Notes under the pieces: model-generated | Told to the model about the DNA's origin: nothing | The model's input: only the letters and a program-made list of their open reading frames with translations | The model's database searches: none | Position numbers and translations under genes: made by a program | Shown here: piece after piece, positions 11,530-22,777 of the stretch | Layout of the letters: every line of letters begins with the position of its first letter | Numbering within the stretch: the first letter of the stretch is position 1 | Assembly: GCF_024868665.1 (NCBI RefSeq) | Contig: NC_079902.1 | Span: 15,159,154 to 15,223,153, forward strand | DNA length: 64,000 nucleotides | Origin: Triplophysa rosa | Lineage: Eukaryota; Chordata; Actinopteri; Cypriniformes; Nemacheilidae | Direction of reading: 5' to 3'

Positions 11530-12135
11530 TCAGTCGAGCGCTGGCTTTGGTGTCGCGGTGGGCTTAGGCTCTCTGTTCGCGGTGACGTCTGGTGAGGTCT
11601 CCGTGCTAGAGGATGGTGGCTGGCTGGCCTCTGGTTCGGGGCGCCCATGCCGTTTCCCACAGCGATGAGGCGTTGTGGAGGAGTGCGGAATGGCTATGGG
11701 GTGAGCCGGAGCCGATTCCCCGCTGTTGACTGGCTCTGTATGACGATCGCTCAAGTTCTCATCCGCTCTCCCGACACAGAATGTAGAGCCCATCGCTCTA
11801 CATTTTGTAGAGCGACATGTACATGAACTACATGAAGTCCTCCAGCGGAAACTCATCCGCGTCGGAAGAAAAATGAGGGCGAGCAGATTGTCATCCAGGC
11901 CAGTCAAAAATAAGTGGTTAAGAAAGGAATCACTCCAACTCACCCGATAGCACAATCCAACAAACTCCTCCACGTAGCTCTCCATTGACTGGCCAGCCTT
12001 AGCTCCAGCAGGACAGCCTCTGAAGAGCCTTTTATTTCCATTCCTGGAGGTCTTGCCTTCTGTAACGGCGGCGATAGATGAAGACGTAGGTAATCCACAG
12101 TGAATACATATATTTAATGAAAGCACTTCAACCAA
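11530..12135 (-). pseudogene. Gag-like frame that starts inside the 5' LTR, frameshifted
   Basis: A 201-codon minus-strand frame. The first 25 codons lie in the LTR and the 26th begins exactly at the LTR/internal boundary. Residues 50-85 (AGQSMESYVEEF, YRVSWSDSF, LTGLDDNL) resemble the capsid-like gag region of gypsy-type LTR retrotransposons, where this region packages RNA into particles. After about residue 90 (near 11870) the gag-like pattern moves to another frame that also has a stop, and the remainder is Ser/Pro/Thr-rich. No zinc knuckle is visible. Family placement is inferred from the gag pattern alone. Confidence 0.65.
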
Positions 12136-12346
12136 ATAAACCGAACTCGAAGAAAGCAGTTACAACACTTTAGACAAGACAAAGAACAAATGAAAAAGGC
12201 AGTGGCTAAATAGTGTACAAGTGATGACGATAACAACTAACAGGTGAGAGTAAAACAAACGAGGTACAGGTAAGGGATCGTGGCAAAATTAAGTCCAATG
12301 GCAAAAACGGGGAAAACTAAATGGGGAAACAGACCTAAATGTGACA
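12061..12346 (-). repeat. 5' LTR (286 bp)
   Basis: The minus-strand 5' LTR. It has a 9-bp segment missing from its partner. It contains the ATG at 12135 that opens the gag-like frame, and a CATTAAATAT polyadenylation-like motif. Confidence 0.92.
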
Positions 12347-13178
12347 AATGCGGGTGCGGTTCGGGTCACAGCATTTTTGTCAAACGGGTAGGATCGGGTA
12401 AAGAATTAAATTAATCCTCCTGTCGGATGTCGGGTGTTCTTTTAATTACTGCAGGGCGGGTGCGGGTTTATCAAACTGGGCCCGTGCAGGACTCTGATTT
12501 GTCAAGTCAAGTCAACTTTATTTATATAGCGCTTTTTACAATATTCATTGTTACAAAGCAGCTGTACATAAAACATATTGACTATAAGCAAAACATTTAA
12601 AGCACACATATAAGATAAGGGAGAGAGAAACACAGTTCAAATATTAAACAGACTATACAGTTCTATATGTAATATTAATTAAATAAAACTTTAAAATAAA
12701 TAAAGCAACCCCTGGCCAGAAACCCCCCCAAAAAAACTCCAATGTAGAAAAAAAAACTCAGGAGAACCCAGGCCCAACTAGGGGATTCCAGTTCTCCTCT
12801 GGCAAAAGCTGCAGCCTCTGCACAAGCTCGACAGTGCTTGCACAACTAGGCTAAATAAAAAATTAAAATAAACTTAGTAATAAGGTAAATTATAGGTTTA
12901 AGATTATTATTAATAATCTAGTAGCAGTTGAAATTTTATAGTGAAGGCGTGTCAAGTCGCCACGTCCTTCTTTATCCAGCTCTATCATCTCAGCTCTTGT
13001 CAGGTCTGGGCATGAACTGCATCCTGCTCACTGTGGTAACCTCGGAACAATGAGACAATCTGAGAGTAGAGTACTGTTCTGCACTCTTTGATGCAACAAG
13101 TACATCATTTGTTTTTTGGAAGTGTTCCTGGTTCCGGTTGATCTAACTAATGCAGCCTAAACCCTCAGAGGATTTATA

Positions 13179-13460
13179 TTATGGAAGTGTAGTGTATGCA
13201 AGAGTAAAAAGATGCGTCTTTAGTCTAGATTTAAACTGACAACGTGTGTCTGCCTCCCGGACAGTGCAGGGAAGACTGTTCCAAAGTTTAGGAGCTAGAT
13301 AGGAAAAGGGTGTATGAGCTGCACTTGATTTTGAAATTCTAGGTATTACCAGCTGACCGGACACCTGAGAACGTAGTGCACGTGAAGGACTGTAAGACAA
13401 GAGAAGTTCACTCAGGTACTGAGGAGCTAAACCATGTAAGGCTTTATAGGTAATAAGCAA
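13179..13460 (-). pseudogene. L2 reverse transcriptase C-terminal region
   Basis: A 93-codon continuation in another frame, with the conserved L2 C-terminal segments ITYKALHGLAPQYLSELL, AHTPFSYLAPKLWNSLP and FKSRLKTHLF. Relative to the upstream fragment it is displaced by a single-base frameshift just upstream of 13460. Confidence 0.9.
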
Positions 13461-13491
13461 GATTTTAAAGTTAATGCGATGTAATAGGTAA

Positions 13492-14280
13492 TCAGTGCAA
13501 GGTTGACAGAACCGGGCTAATATGCTCTTTTTTTTTACGTGTTAGAACTCGAGCTGCCGTGTTTTGGACCAGTTGTTGTTTTTGTAATAAGCCTGCAGGG
13601 CAACCACCTAATAGTGCGTTACAATAATCTAGTCTTGATGTCATGAATGCATGAATTAACTTCTCTGCATCTGATAGTGACAGCATATGACATAGTTTAG
13701 ATATATTCTTATAATGGAAAAATGCAATTTTACAGGTGTTGGCGACATGGCTCTCGGATGACAGATTACTATCGAATAGAATGCCAAGATTCTTTGCTGA
13801 CGACGAGGGTTTTATGGAACATCCGTCAATAGATAAGAAGTATTCTTGGTTGTTACGTATGGTGGTTTCCGGTCCAATAAGTAACACTTCTGTTTTGTCT
13901 GAGTTCAGCAATAAAAAGTTGTTACTCATCCAGTTTTTTATATCGACTATGCATTCCATTATTCGATGGAACTGCTGTGTTTCATGAGGCTTCAAGGAAA
14001 TATAAAGTTGAGTATCATCAGCACAACCGTGAAAGCTAACTCCGTGTCGCTTTATAAAATCTCCTAGAGGTAGCATGTATAATGCGAAGAGCAGAGGCCC
14101 TAAGACTGAGCCCTGTGGTACACTGTACTTGACTTGCGATTTGCATGACACCTCATTGTTTATTGCTACAAATTGAAAATGGACGGATAAATAAGATTTA
14201 AACCATTTCAAACCTGTTCTCTTAATGCCGACGTGATTTTCGAGTCTTATGTAGGAGTGTGCTGTGGTCAATGGTATCAC
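13492..14280 (-). pseudogene. L2 reverse transcriptase palm/thumb fragment
   Basis: A 262-codon frame with recognisable RT order: KWFKSYLS, VPQGSVLGPLLFALYMLPLG (palm block), the catalytic loop as HGCADDTQLY, then LLNSDKTEVLL, KNLGILFDS and ARVLTRKKK. In this family the catalytic loop is normally YADD. Here the codon before ADD is TGT (Cys), one transition from TAT. The frame ends at a TGA where the conserved HWLP segment normally has Trp, and a shift of frame follows. The copy is non-functional. Confidence 0.9.
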
Positions 14281-14285
14281 TCCAC

Positions 14286-14675
14286 TCTTCTTCTTTGTTT
14301 TCTAAGTATGTGAATGTTTTTTTTTCTCACTCCAGAGTTACTGAGTGTATTTTGTTTAACCCATGAGCAGGAAATACAAAATCTAGAGCAGATCTATAGA
14401 GTATATTAACAGGAGTAGGAAACGGAAACAGCTGTTGTGTGTAAATACAATACAACTGTAAATACAAAGCTTCCCAGGTTTTCCTTTCCTACTGTTTCCC
14501 TCCTGTTGTGTCCACAATTCCCTGACCAGTTCAAAGTCCAAGGCAAGCCCACAGGTGGCTCACCATTCAATAAGTTATTAATACTTGATGCCAGCGGCCC
14601 CTGTGAATTATTTAACAATAAATTATAACGGCTGTTCCATTATAGATTAAAGAAGGGCTGACTTTTTAATCACAC
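14286..14675. other. Unique spacer
   Basis: Sequence between the L2 copy and the next hAT element. No feature recognised. Confidence 0.4.
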
Positions 14676-14683
14676 GTTTCAAA

Positions 14684-16122
14684 TAGGGATGGGCATTTTT
14701 CAATAATTTCATATTCGAATATTTGAGCTCATAAAAAACGAATATTCGAATATTGGTTTATTTAAATTAAGTTAATAATGACGTAAATTGTTACGTTTTT
14801 ATTTAGTCACAATTTCACATCAAGCTTATAATTATCATTAAATGTGCATAATGCATTAATATTATATCCTGTATATCGTTTTTTTATGTTGAAAAAATAG
14901 AAAAATACATAAAAACTGCATAAAAAATACATAAAAACTGCAGAAAACGGACTTAACAAAACGCAACGTATATTGACAGTCTGTGATATATGGTTATCTT
15001 GTTTTTTTTGTTTTACATGTTCTTGATAAGATAAACAAGCATATAGGTCTATTTTACTCTGGTGAAAGTCTGTTCAACAAGCCGACGGTTAACAAGCCGA
15101 CAGCGGAGGAAACGCGCTACTCTTCTCTAACTCCCGGAAACAAAACCCAGATCTGACAAGAATATCTGGCTTTATTGTTTATAATGTTGATAATAAATAA
15201 AGTAAATGGGCTTGATATCTCATGCCGACTGTTAAGATCCTAAAAAATACCCCGCAACAAAGACTGAGCCATAGTGCTTGATTCCCTGATTATGTGACCG
15301 TCATCTTTATATAAATATTGTTTTCTTTGTCGTTCACGGTTAGTGTCTGTCTTGTTAAGCTTTTCATTGGATTTGCATCAATAAATAAGGTGGGCCTATT
15401 TATTTCAAATAAGGTAAGGAATTACAGCACGTTTTAAAACAAACAAAAAAGCATCAGTGCAAATTTATTTACAGGCTGTAACTTGAAGGCGACGCCCCTA
15501 TTTGAACTTCTAGAAGGAAAATTCTTGCTTTTAGGTATGTAAAAATGTGCCAGTCTTAGTAGGCCAAATTCATTAACATTTGTTGCAGTGAAATGTACAT
15601 TTTCATGTTTCAAGTTGTTGAAATTAGTATTACTTAATATATTTTTAACGAACGAATATGAATTTACTAAGAACAACTGCTGCAAACAAGTAATGGTAAT
15701 AAATGAATTATTGTTAATCATTTCATACTACGTTGATATTTTTATACCTAATGTAATGTTAACGAATTCTGTGGCTCCCCAGTTTTGAAACATTTTAATA
15801 TGGTGATGTGAGCCGAGCATAAAACGCGATCCGGGCATCCAGTGTGTAAACTTAAAATATTTAAACGAGCTTGCAATCTGAGTGAACAAAGATTTAGGAA
15901 CACATACAAATGATTTTTTATATTTTCTGTACATTAAAAAATCATTACAGAAGAAGTGAAGAAGCGTTAAATAAGACCTGACTCTAAGGTCTTCTGTAAC
16001 GGTAACTTAACCTTGTGGTGACGCAGTTTTATTCTTATGAAAAATAGGAATATTCTAATAGCATTTTTAATATTCGAATAGTTATTGCGGATCGAATGTT
16101 CGAATATTCGTGCACATCCCTA
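14684..16122. mobile_element. Non-autonomous hAT element, perfect 8-bp TSD
   Basis: It begins TAGGGATGGGCATTTTTC and ends CGTGCACATCCCTA, an inverted pair. GTTTCAAA flanks both sides exactly (14676-14683 and 16123-16130). Both subterminal regions carry ATTCGAATATTCG palindromes. Small frames inside (for example 15434-15721 minus) have no hAT transposase features, so the 1439-bp copy is non-autonomous. Confidence 0.92.
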
Positions 16123-16130
16123 GTTTCAAA

Positions 16131-18303
16131 AGGCCACACAAGAAAAGAACTCAATCAATGACGCAAAAAGGAAGTGATGTCAGTCTCTGTGGACTGTACC
16201 AGATAGTAAACTTGTGAAGAACATGTGATTTTTCAACTTCATGCAACAGTACATTGATTATGAGTGAGGATATGAAATAACTGTATTGAGTTCAGTAGTC
16301 CATCTCACAAAGGCTGACACATCTCTCTCTCTCTCACCATAGAAAGATTTTAGAGTCACAATAAAACATGGAAATATTTAAGATCAAAAAGAGCCTGTGA
16401 TCATATGGGATGTAATATTCAAAAAGCAAGAGTGTACTCTGTAAATTATGTATTTATTATCTATCGAAGCAGACAGTTCCCCTGAATTATTGTCCTCTTT
16501 GATGAGATCATTGGAATCCATTTATTAAAGATCTAGTGTTGTCCAGTCACATGATTATTTAAATGTAGCATCAGCTCATTCATTTAGGGTAGCCCAGGAT
16601 TTTTATTTTCAGAATAAAAGTAAGAAAATGTTTAAATAACCCATTATTTAGTAGGCATGCACACGGGATGATGACATACTTCCACTAAAATTGCTGCCAG
16701 CTAGGTCACCTCCGCTCTCATAGCACTAAGGGGATTTTTCACCAAGTGCTAACGATATGTTTAGTAAGAAAACTTTCACATTTTGGCGAACCGTCAGCAC
16801 TACGGGTGAGCATTGTTAAGTGCCTCTGTTATCATGCCTCTAGTAAGTGCAAAAATGCACTTGGGTATTTAGACTTTTTCATATTTGTTGATGTACCTTG
16901 AAACTGATAGCCTGAAGTGTTTCTCCTTTCTGGTTGTCGACGTATGGCGAAGTGTTTGAATAATTAGACTCACGTTGTTGATCATAATCCTATGTGCATC
17001 CTGAAGCGAAATGCCATTGTTCCCTATGGCGCCGGTTGTAACCGAGCTGGTAGAGATTTTAGCGGAATGACTTCATCGCTCCGTCATTGCTGCCAGGGTC
17101 ATTTTAATGGGTGCATGCAATCTCTTTCTTCAGTTTCAACAAGTGGCAAATTTATGTTTTTTATGAACATTAAACAGTTGTTACAGTTGTCATTTTTGCT
17201 TATGCTAAGTGCTTATTTTAAATTAAAGTAAATAAACATTTGGTTTGATATTTTGTTATAATAATATTGGAACTGATACATTTAAACATTTTGTATGTCC
17301 AAATAACATTTTGATTAAATATATCATTGATGATGAACAGAAAAATATGACAATTGAAAAAAGTTGAAAGCAAACTAAAAGTCTTCAAAAGCAAATCAGC
17401 TCTTAAACACAGGCCTGGGTCTGAATTCAACTAAATTATTCCAGTCTGACCTACTACGTGTCTGTCCGGCCAAAGACTCGTTAGAAATGTGTGTTGGAAG
17501 GGTTGAAGGACTTGTGCAAGGACTTGCAGACTTATTCTGAGAGTCTTCAGAGAAAAATCCAGCAAGTCTGCTTTACCCTTCCTTTGAGGTAAAGTCCTCT
17601 CTATGTTTGCAGAAAAGTCTGTCATTCCCTCTCTATAATGGCCCAGGAGTAATGCCAAGGTAGTCTTGCTTGAAAGTGTGTAATTGCTCTTCATGGGAGC
17701 GTGGTGCTGTTGTAACTGGAGGCTAATGCCGAACTGACCTGTTCCATTTGCCATTTCAGAATGGGCTCTGAGCCGCGTTTGAGCCGAGAGGCGTGACACA
17801 TTCGCAGGCCTCTCTGAGGGCTGCTTCATTGCTCATTGAGAAGTCCTCGTCTGCGGCTGTACTGACTCGAAGCTACCAGCTGCCACCTCCTGAGAGACTG
17901 CGTTTCCAAAACCTCTTCCAAGAAACATTAGGCAGTCTCGCCATGAGTGATCAGATGACAAATAAAGTACTGCATTTTAAAACAAATCTTAGGAAAAGCG
18001 CAAGAAAAGTTTGCCTTAAAATGAAACTGTTTTATTCATTTCGTCATTTACTCACGCTCATGTTGTATAGAGACCCTGTGTTACTAGGTGTTAGGCAGTA
18101 TGTTCTAGCTGGAGGAGCACTGAATATTAGCTTACATTTTGCTCTGTTCTTCACTTAAAAGTATTTAGAAGATTTGGAACACAGCGCACCAGTTGTGTGG
18201 ACTTTTTTGATACCTTTGCTGTGCTTTTGGCCTTTTACGTTTGGCACTATGAATAATAGAAATGCATTTGTCGAAAGAAAGTTTATTTGAGTTTCTGTTT
18301 GGG
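16131..18303. other. Unique sequence, no gene recognised
   Basis: A short CT-rich run lies near 16323. The block 16650-17120 is GC-richer and may be an old transposon, but no termini are visible. Open frames at 17431-17829 (minus) and 17793-18158 (plus) have no recognisable domain. Confidence 0.4.
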
Positions 18304-18311
18304 TGTGTCTC

Positions 18312-19697
18312 CAGTGTTGCCAACTTGGCGACTTTGTCGCTAGATTTAGCGAATTTTCAGACCCCTTTCTCAAAAAGCGACTAGCTACAAATCTGCCTTC
18401 TTTCTGAATAAGCTTTGGTGATTTAGCAGAACAATCTGCTTCGCTTTCTACTGCTCCGCGAGAGCAAATTTTTGCTTTCCCAGGCCGCAGCACAGCCTCT
18501 CTCTGTATCTAATATTACTCTGTTCAGTGAGCGGCAGAGAGAAGCAGGACATTCACTTTAGACCGCACTGATGTGTTAATGAGATACAGTACGCATGTAC
18601 AAACAGTGTTTCCAAGAACTAATTACTTACTGACTTTGTTTGATCATTTTTTATTTAAAAAACGATGATTGTATGGACGAATAAACATGAACACAGGCGG
18701 AATTTAGCTGTTCAACGAAAGTGACTGCTGGTGTGTAGTTTTAAGTGGTCGAGTTCACTCACTGGCTGTGTTCGGGGGCTGCGTTCTTTGAAGGCTGCAT
18801 TTTAAGACCGATTGCGTCATTGCAGTGCGACTGAAGGCTGGTAAGGTCCCGATTCAAAGGTTACTTCAAATGCAGCCCCAAAATGCAACCTTATTTCAGT
18901 GGGTTTTTAAGGATAGAACAAATGTACTGTATCCTTCACAGCTTTTGCTATCCCAAGATTCATTGCGCGGCTGTAACGGCTTGAAATTTTTAAATAATCA
19001 TTCAAAACTTTACTTAAATGAAAGTATGTAATTCACAAAACGGTCCATTTCAGTGTTTTTAATATTGTATGTGATGTTGTTAATTAACATTATTGGTGCA
19101 TTATTGTGTTTTAAATTTGTAAGGTTGGTGAATTTAATATTCTGTTGGGCTGATTTACATACATCTACATAAACGTGTCATATTCTCTAAAGTAAAATAT
19201 AATTTTATGCCTCTGTATTTGTTTAAAAAAGTCAGAAACGTCTCTGCTGTGTCCTGCTGCTGTCGCCACGCAACATGAGCAGCAGGTGACGCAATTAGGA
19301 AATCCTCTGCGAGGCTAGACCATCTCATTTCAGTTCGGTTCTATGACTTTTGAGGCTGCATGCTTTGAAGAACAAGTCCTCGATTTAAGTCCGCAACCTT
19401 AGAAGGTTGCAGCCCCCGAATTGGGACACAGTTGCTATTACATAGTTTTTGTTGTCTACCAACAGAAACATAATCAAGTAATAATTAAGAACCTATTTAT
19501 TGTGCATTTGGGTGTATTGTTTTGATATAATACTGTATAGGACAGCTCAGAGAGTAACGTTAGAGATATGAAGCAGACCTGAAGCGCTTAGCTTGTCAGA
19601 TACTACGTGATGATGTCACTTATATGCAAATTAGCGAATATAGCGACTTTTCGGGCAGGCTTTAGCTACTTTCCATTGAAAATAGTTGGCAACACTG
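18312..19697. mobile_element. hAT element with CAGTGTTGCCAAC termini, containing another transposon
   Basis: It starts CAGTGTTGCCAACTTGGCG and ends AGTTGGCAACACTG. The flanks TGTGTCTC and TTTGTCTC agree at 7 of 8 positions, as expected for an aged hAT TSD. Subterminal regions repeat GCGACTTTGTCGC / TAGCGACTTTT motifs. A second element (18766-19431) lies inside. The remaining body of about 720 bp has no intact transposase frame. Confidence 0.88.
18766..19431. mobile_element. Nested DNA transposon with CTGTGTYC...GGGGGCTGC ends
   Basis: The left end CTGTGTTCGGGGGCTGCG and the right end (reverse-read CTGTGTCCCAATTCGGGGGC) are inverted copies differing by a short indel. Inside each end is an inverted AAGGCTGCAT / ATGCAGCC pair. 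There is no coding capacity. The family is common in fish DNA; I could not match its TSD. Confidence 0.7.
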
Positions 19698-20540
19698 TTT
19701 GTCTCCTCAGTTCTCTATAGCTAACAGTCAGCTAGATCAACTTACAGTAGATACTGTAGCTAACAAGAAAAATGTGAGAAAATATAAATCTGCAGCTTAG
19801 TTATCCGAGAAAGTATCACACATCATCTGTGCTGTTTTAAGGATGGTCAGTGGTCAGGTCATCTTATTTCACAAGCTACTAAAATAAACGTTATGTGTAT
19901 ATGTAGAGATAAAAAATATCAGGTAGTGTCGTTGAAACTGAATAAGGCACATATTATTTGTTTTGTAAGTAGCAAAGCCAAACTATTAATGACATTCATT
20001 CTTCTTTAAACGAAACAGACACAACAATAACAACAGTCAAAAATGCAATCATCGTCTGTACTTTATTTTCCTGTTAGAGGCCCATAACAGAGTGGCTTGG
20101 GGAAACATATAACAAGAAGGATCTCACAGTAATTATAATAAACAGACAGCAGAGATCCCACTGTCCCATAAGTGCATTTCAAGAAGTGTTAGCAAACCAC
20201 GTTCCTCCTGCTTTCACCCACTTCCTCACGTCCTCCTGTGGGCTCTAACAAAAATGCCTTTCAAAGAAATTAGTTTTCAGCTTTAAAAAAGACTTCTCAA
20301 AGTCTACTGAGAGAATGCTGGAAGAACTCTAACACGCAGATACTGTATATAACAATAACTGTACTAGAATATAAGTACTAGAATAAAGACATAAGTGACC
20401 AAAATAATAAATTAGTCTAATTTAGCATTTGCAAAATTACTTGGAGAATAATACATTATAAAATAGCAAATAATGTTAAAAGGGAAAAAGACATTGTCAT
20501 CATATTCAGGAAGCCATTGTCATCAACATCTATTTATTTA
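19698..20540. other. Unique sequence, nothing recognised
   Basis: AT-rich, no ORF or repeat boundary supported. Confidence 0.4.
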
Positions 20541-21290
20541 TGTGTATTTTAATCTGTTATCGTCCAGTCAGATTTGCATTCTGGGTTACATGTCGTTCCT
20601 CCACAAAAGATAGGTGACCACGATTTAGAGATGTTGATGGAAGTGTCAATGCAATGTTTCTGCGAGCTTTGATGTCTGTTGTGCCTCAGGAGGCCACGAG
20701 ACAATTCTGCAGCTTTAGCTCGCTGAAAACTTTGAAGCATTCTGACACCAGTCTTTGTCTCTGTGAAATGGAGATTATTTTATACAATTATCGCACAAAA
20801 CAACAAGATTATCATCACAGTGGTAATAACAGGTCTATTGCGCTGAAACAGTTGGACAGATGTGGTGGTTTAGACACCAGCGTGTGAACAGGGCCCTCAT
20901 TACACCAAGAGACAAACAGTGCCTTCAGATAATGGGCTCTCATTTGATCCAGTTCAATTCAATACTGATTGAATCAAACAAAACATTGCCCTTTCGTTCT
21001 CCCTGAAATTGCATTCCTCAAAATACTGCGGGGGTGAATGGAAGAGATGAGGGAAGCTGCGAAACCAAATAAACAAATAGAGGGAATAATTTGTTTTGAA
21101 AGATTAAATAGCACTGGCTGGCCCATCGGCCTTGATTGTTGGAATCGGTGCACTTCATCCAACTTTGAAGATGAACTACACGTACAGCATAAATGGAAAT
21201 GGCAACTGTGTGGCCAATCTTCACTGCGTAATGCACGGGCATGGAAGTTATTAATACCCCTTGGCTTATCTTGACATTAAAGATGATCTC
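20541..21290. other. Repeat-poor block, possible conserved noncoding element
   Basis: Balanced composition, no TIRs, and several ATTA/ATTG-containing stretches (for example TTGATCCAGTTCAATTCAAT). Short open frames on both strands overlap and lack protein character. Confidence 0.25.
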
Positions 21291-21746
21291 AAATTAGTGC
21301 TTTTCATTTTAACCGGTGTTGTTTGTTTTTAAACAGATGCAGAGAAAATGTCGTTTTAGTTATTCAAGGACATATTTATGTACATTTTTAAATTGGTGCA
21401 AACTAGCGAAAGTCATTCTTGGTGCCTTGGGGTTGTTTATATTGAACAAAAGCTTTAATTGTGTGCAGGTGCTTGACAGATGAGAAAAGTGAGTTACATG
21501 TGGGCTACAACTCATCACGTTTAAATCTTACATCAAGTGGCATTGGGTTTGTTTCCAAATGGCTGCTGATGAGGAATTCACAAATGTTTCTCATGTACAG
21601 CAAACGCGGAAGATATAATTAAACTTAGGTGTTAAATGTAGGTGTTTGTGGGCCACAGTTCTGGGCACTGTTTCTATAAGCCACTTTGTGCTCAGCTTGT
21701 CTTGAAAGTTTAAGTCAAAGAGAAATTAAATTCTTCCTTGGAGAAT
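21291..21746. other. Unique spacer
   Basis: No feature recognised. Confidence 0.4.
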
Positions 21747-21786
21747 GTCATCAAGCGATTATAATAATTTATAATCGCTTGATGAC
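21747..21786. repeat. Perfect 17-bp inverted repeat (hairpin)
   Basis: Arms GTCATCAAGCGATTATA and TATAATCGCTTGATGAC are perfectly complementary around the 6-base loop ATAATT. The sequence is not part of a recognised transposon terminus and has no T-run after it on either strand that would suggest a Pol III terminator. Confidence 0.9.
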
Positions 21787-22630
21787 AAGCGAAGTGACCC
21801 TATAGTAGCGGCAGAGTTGGCGAGTTTCTTTTAAATCAGAGTAAAATAGCACAAAGTGCAAAGTTCAGTAATAATATTAATTAATATTAAAATAGAAAGT
21901 TTGCCATAGTTCTCCCGCTAATTTAAAACTGAAATATGTAATCAAATTCTATGTGCAAAGGGTCTGTTTTTGAAATCAAGAGTATTAAACCCAAGAAAGG
22001 TAGCATCTCTAACATATAGGAGTCAGGGACCTGAAACAGTGATTTGAACAGCGTCGATCTGTTTGGCTTTGGGAAGGAATATTGTTTAATACATTCATTT
22101 ATTTCATACTTGACATTCGTTATTCATTTTTATCCTTTATAACTCATTATCTGGACATGACAACAAACTTGAGTGTAAACTCTCTTATTTAGCATTGATC
22201 ATGTTGAATACTCATTATACCATACTTGACATGTTTTCCAGCTGTGTTTACAAACACAGATGTGTTTCTCAGGCACCAGGGGGCCATCTTCAGCCCCCCC
22301 ACCAATGCCTGCATTTTTTCCATTTTCCTTTTATGACCATCATTTGGCAACTGGTGGTTTGGAGGACAGAAAGCAAAGGAACAGCTGGGGAAAAAAGCTT
22401 CGAGACCCTCAGTGGCCTCCGCACCCGGGGCAGTACACAAGAGGAGGAAAACACTGTTATTTCAAACAAGGAAAAACTTCAAATGCAGTTTGCTGGAGCG
22501 ATGCTCTGTGATCTTACATGTACATATTATTTCTCTGTCTGCATCTTCTCTCTCCCACTGGATTCAATGTCTTCCTGCTTTCTTTCTCTGCTCCCGTATC
22601 TCTACCACAAAAGGGCATTTTCTGTTCTTT
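21787..22630. other. Unique sequence, no gene recognised
   Basis: A 168-codon + frame (22195-22701) overlaps several other frames and ends inside the SINE. No domain or splice logic supports it. Confidence 0.4.
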
Positions 22631-22771
22631 ACATTTATTTATTCATTTGGCAGACACTGATATCCAAAGCAACTTGTGCTTTCAAGCTATGCCTCTTATG
22701 AGTATTACATGCGAATCAAACCCATGACCTTGATTTGAAATATCGTGCTGTGCCGGCACTCAGCTACAGCA
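22631..22771 (-). mobile_element. tRNA-derived SINE with L2-type tail, degraded
   Basis: On + it reads ATTTGGCAGACACTGATATC (the L2/SINE tail in reverse), then GCGAATCAAACCCATGACC, the reverse complement of a tRNA-like B box (GGTTTGATTC), and ends CAGCTACAGC, a degraded A-box region. The SINE is thus on the minus strand and eroded. Confidence 0.75.
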
Positions 22772-22777
22772 CACATA

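Larger units (their letters stand above)
10744..12346 (-). mobile_element. Small LTR retrotransposon nested in hAT, perfect 5-bp TSD
   Basis: Two direct repeats (10744-11020 and 12061-12346) bound a 1040-bp internal region. The insertion is flanked by the perfect duplication AATGC (10739-10743 and 12347-12351). On the minus strand the LTRs run TGTCAC...GTTACA, and a purine-rich tract GGGGGGGTGTTA (11021-11032) directly precedes the 3' LTR. This fixes minus-strand orientation. The inside encodes only a broken gag-like frame and a proline-rich region; protease, reverse transcriptase and integrase are absent, so it depends on another element. I do not recognise a tRNA primer site. Confidence 0.92.
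10077..12496. mobile_element. Non-autonomous hAT element, split by an LTR retrotransposon
   Basis: It starts CAGAGCCCTGCACG and ends CGTGCAGGACTCTG, with GC-rich subterminal GGGTGCGGGT motifs at both ends. Flanks are ATTTGTAT (10069-10076) and ATTTGTCA (12497-12504), an 8-bp TSD matching at 6 of 8 positions. The mismatches fall where the tail of the neighbouring L2 begins. Without the inserted LTR element (1603 bp plus its 5-bp duplication) the element is about 812 bp and has no transposase frame. Confidence 0.88.
12501..14285 (-). mobile_element. 5'-truncated L2-clade LINE
   Basis: A minus-strand non-LTR retrotransposon with its 3' end at 12501. The end is marked by GTCAA repeats and the tail (written on +) TTTATTTATATAGCGCTTTT followed by TTGTTACAAAGCAGC. 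Coding parts of the reverse transcriptase lie at 14280-13179. The 5' half (endonuclease and the start of RT) is missing. Its 3' tail begins inside the right TSD of the neighbouring hAT element, so it apparently integrated next to that element afterwards. Confidence 0.88.

Noticed and set aside
13736..13987. 83-codon + strand frame
   Set aside because: Antisense shadow of the L2 reverse transcriptase.
22195..22701. 168-codon + strand frame
   Set aside because: It ends inside a SINE, overlaps three other frames and has no domain or splice support.
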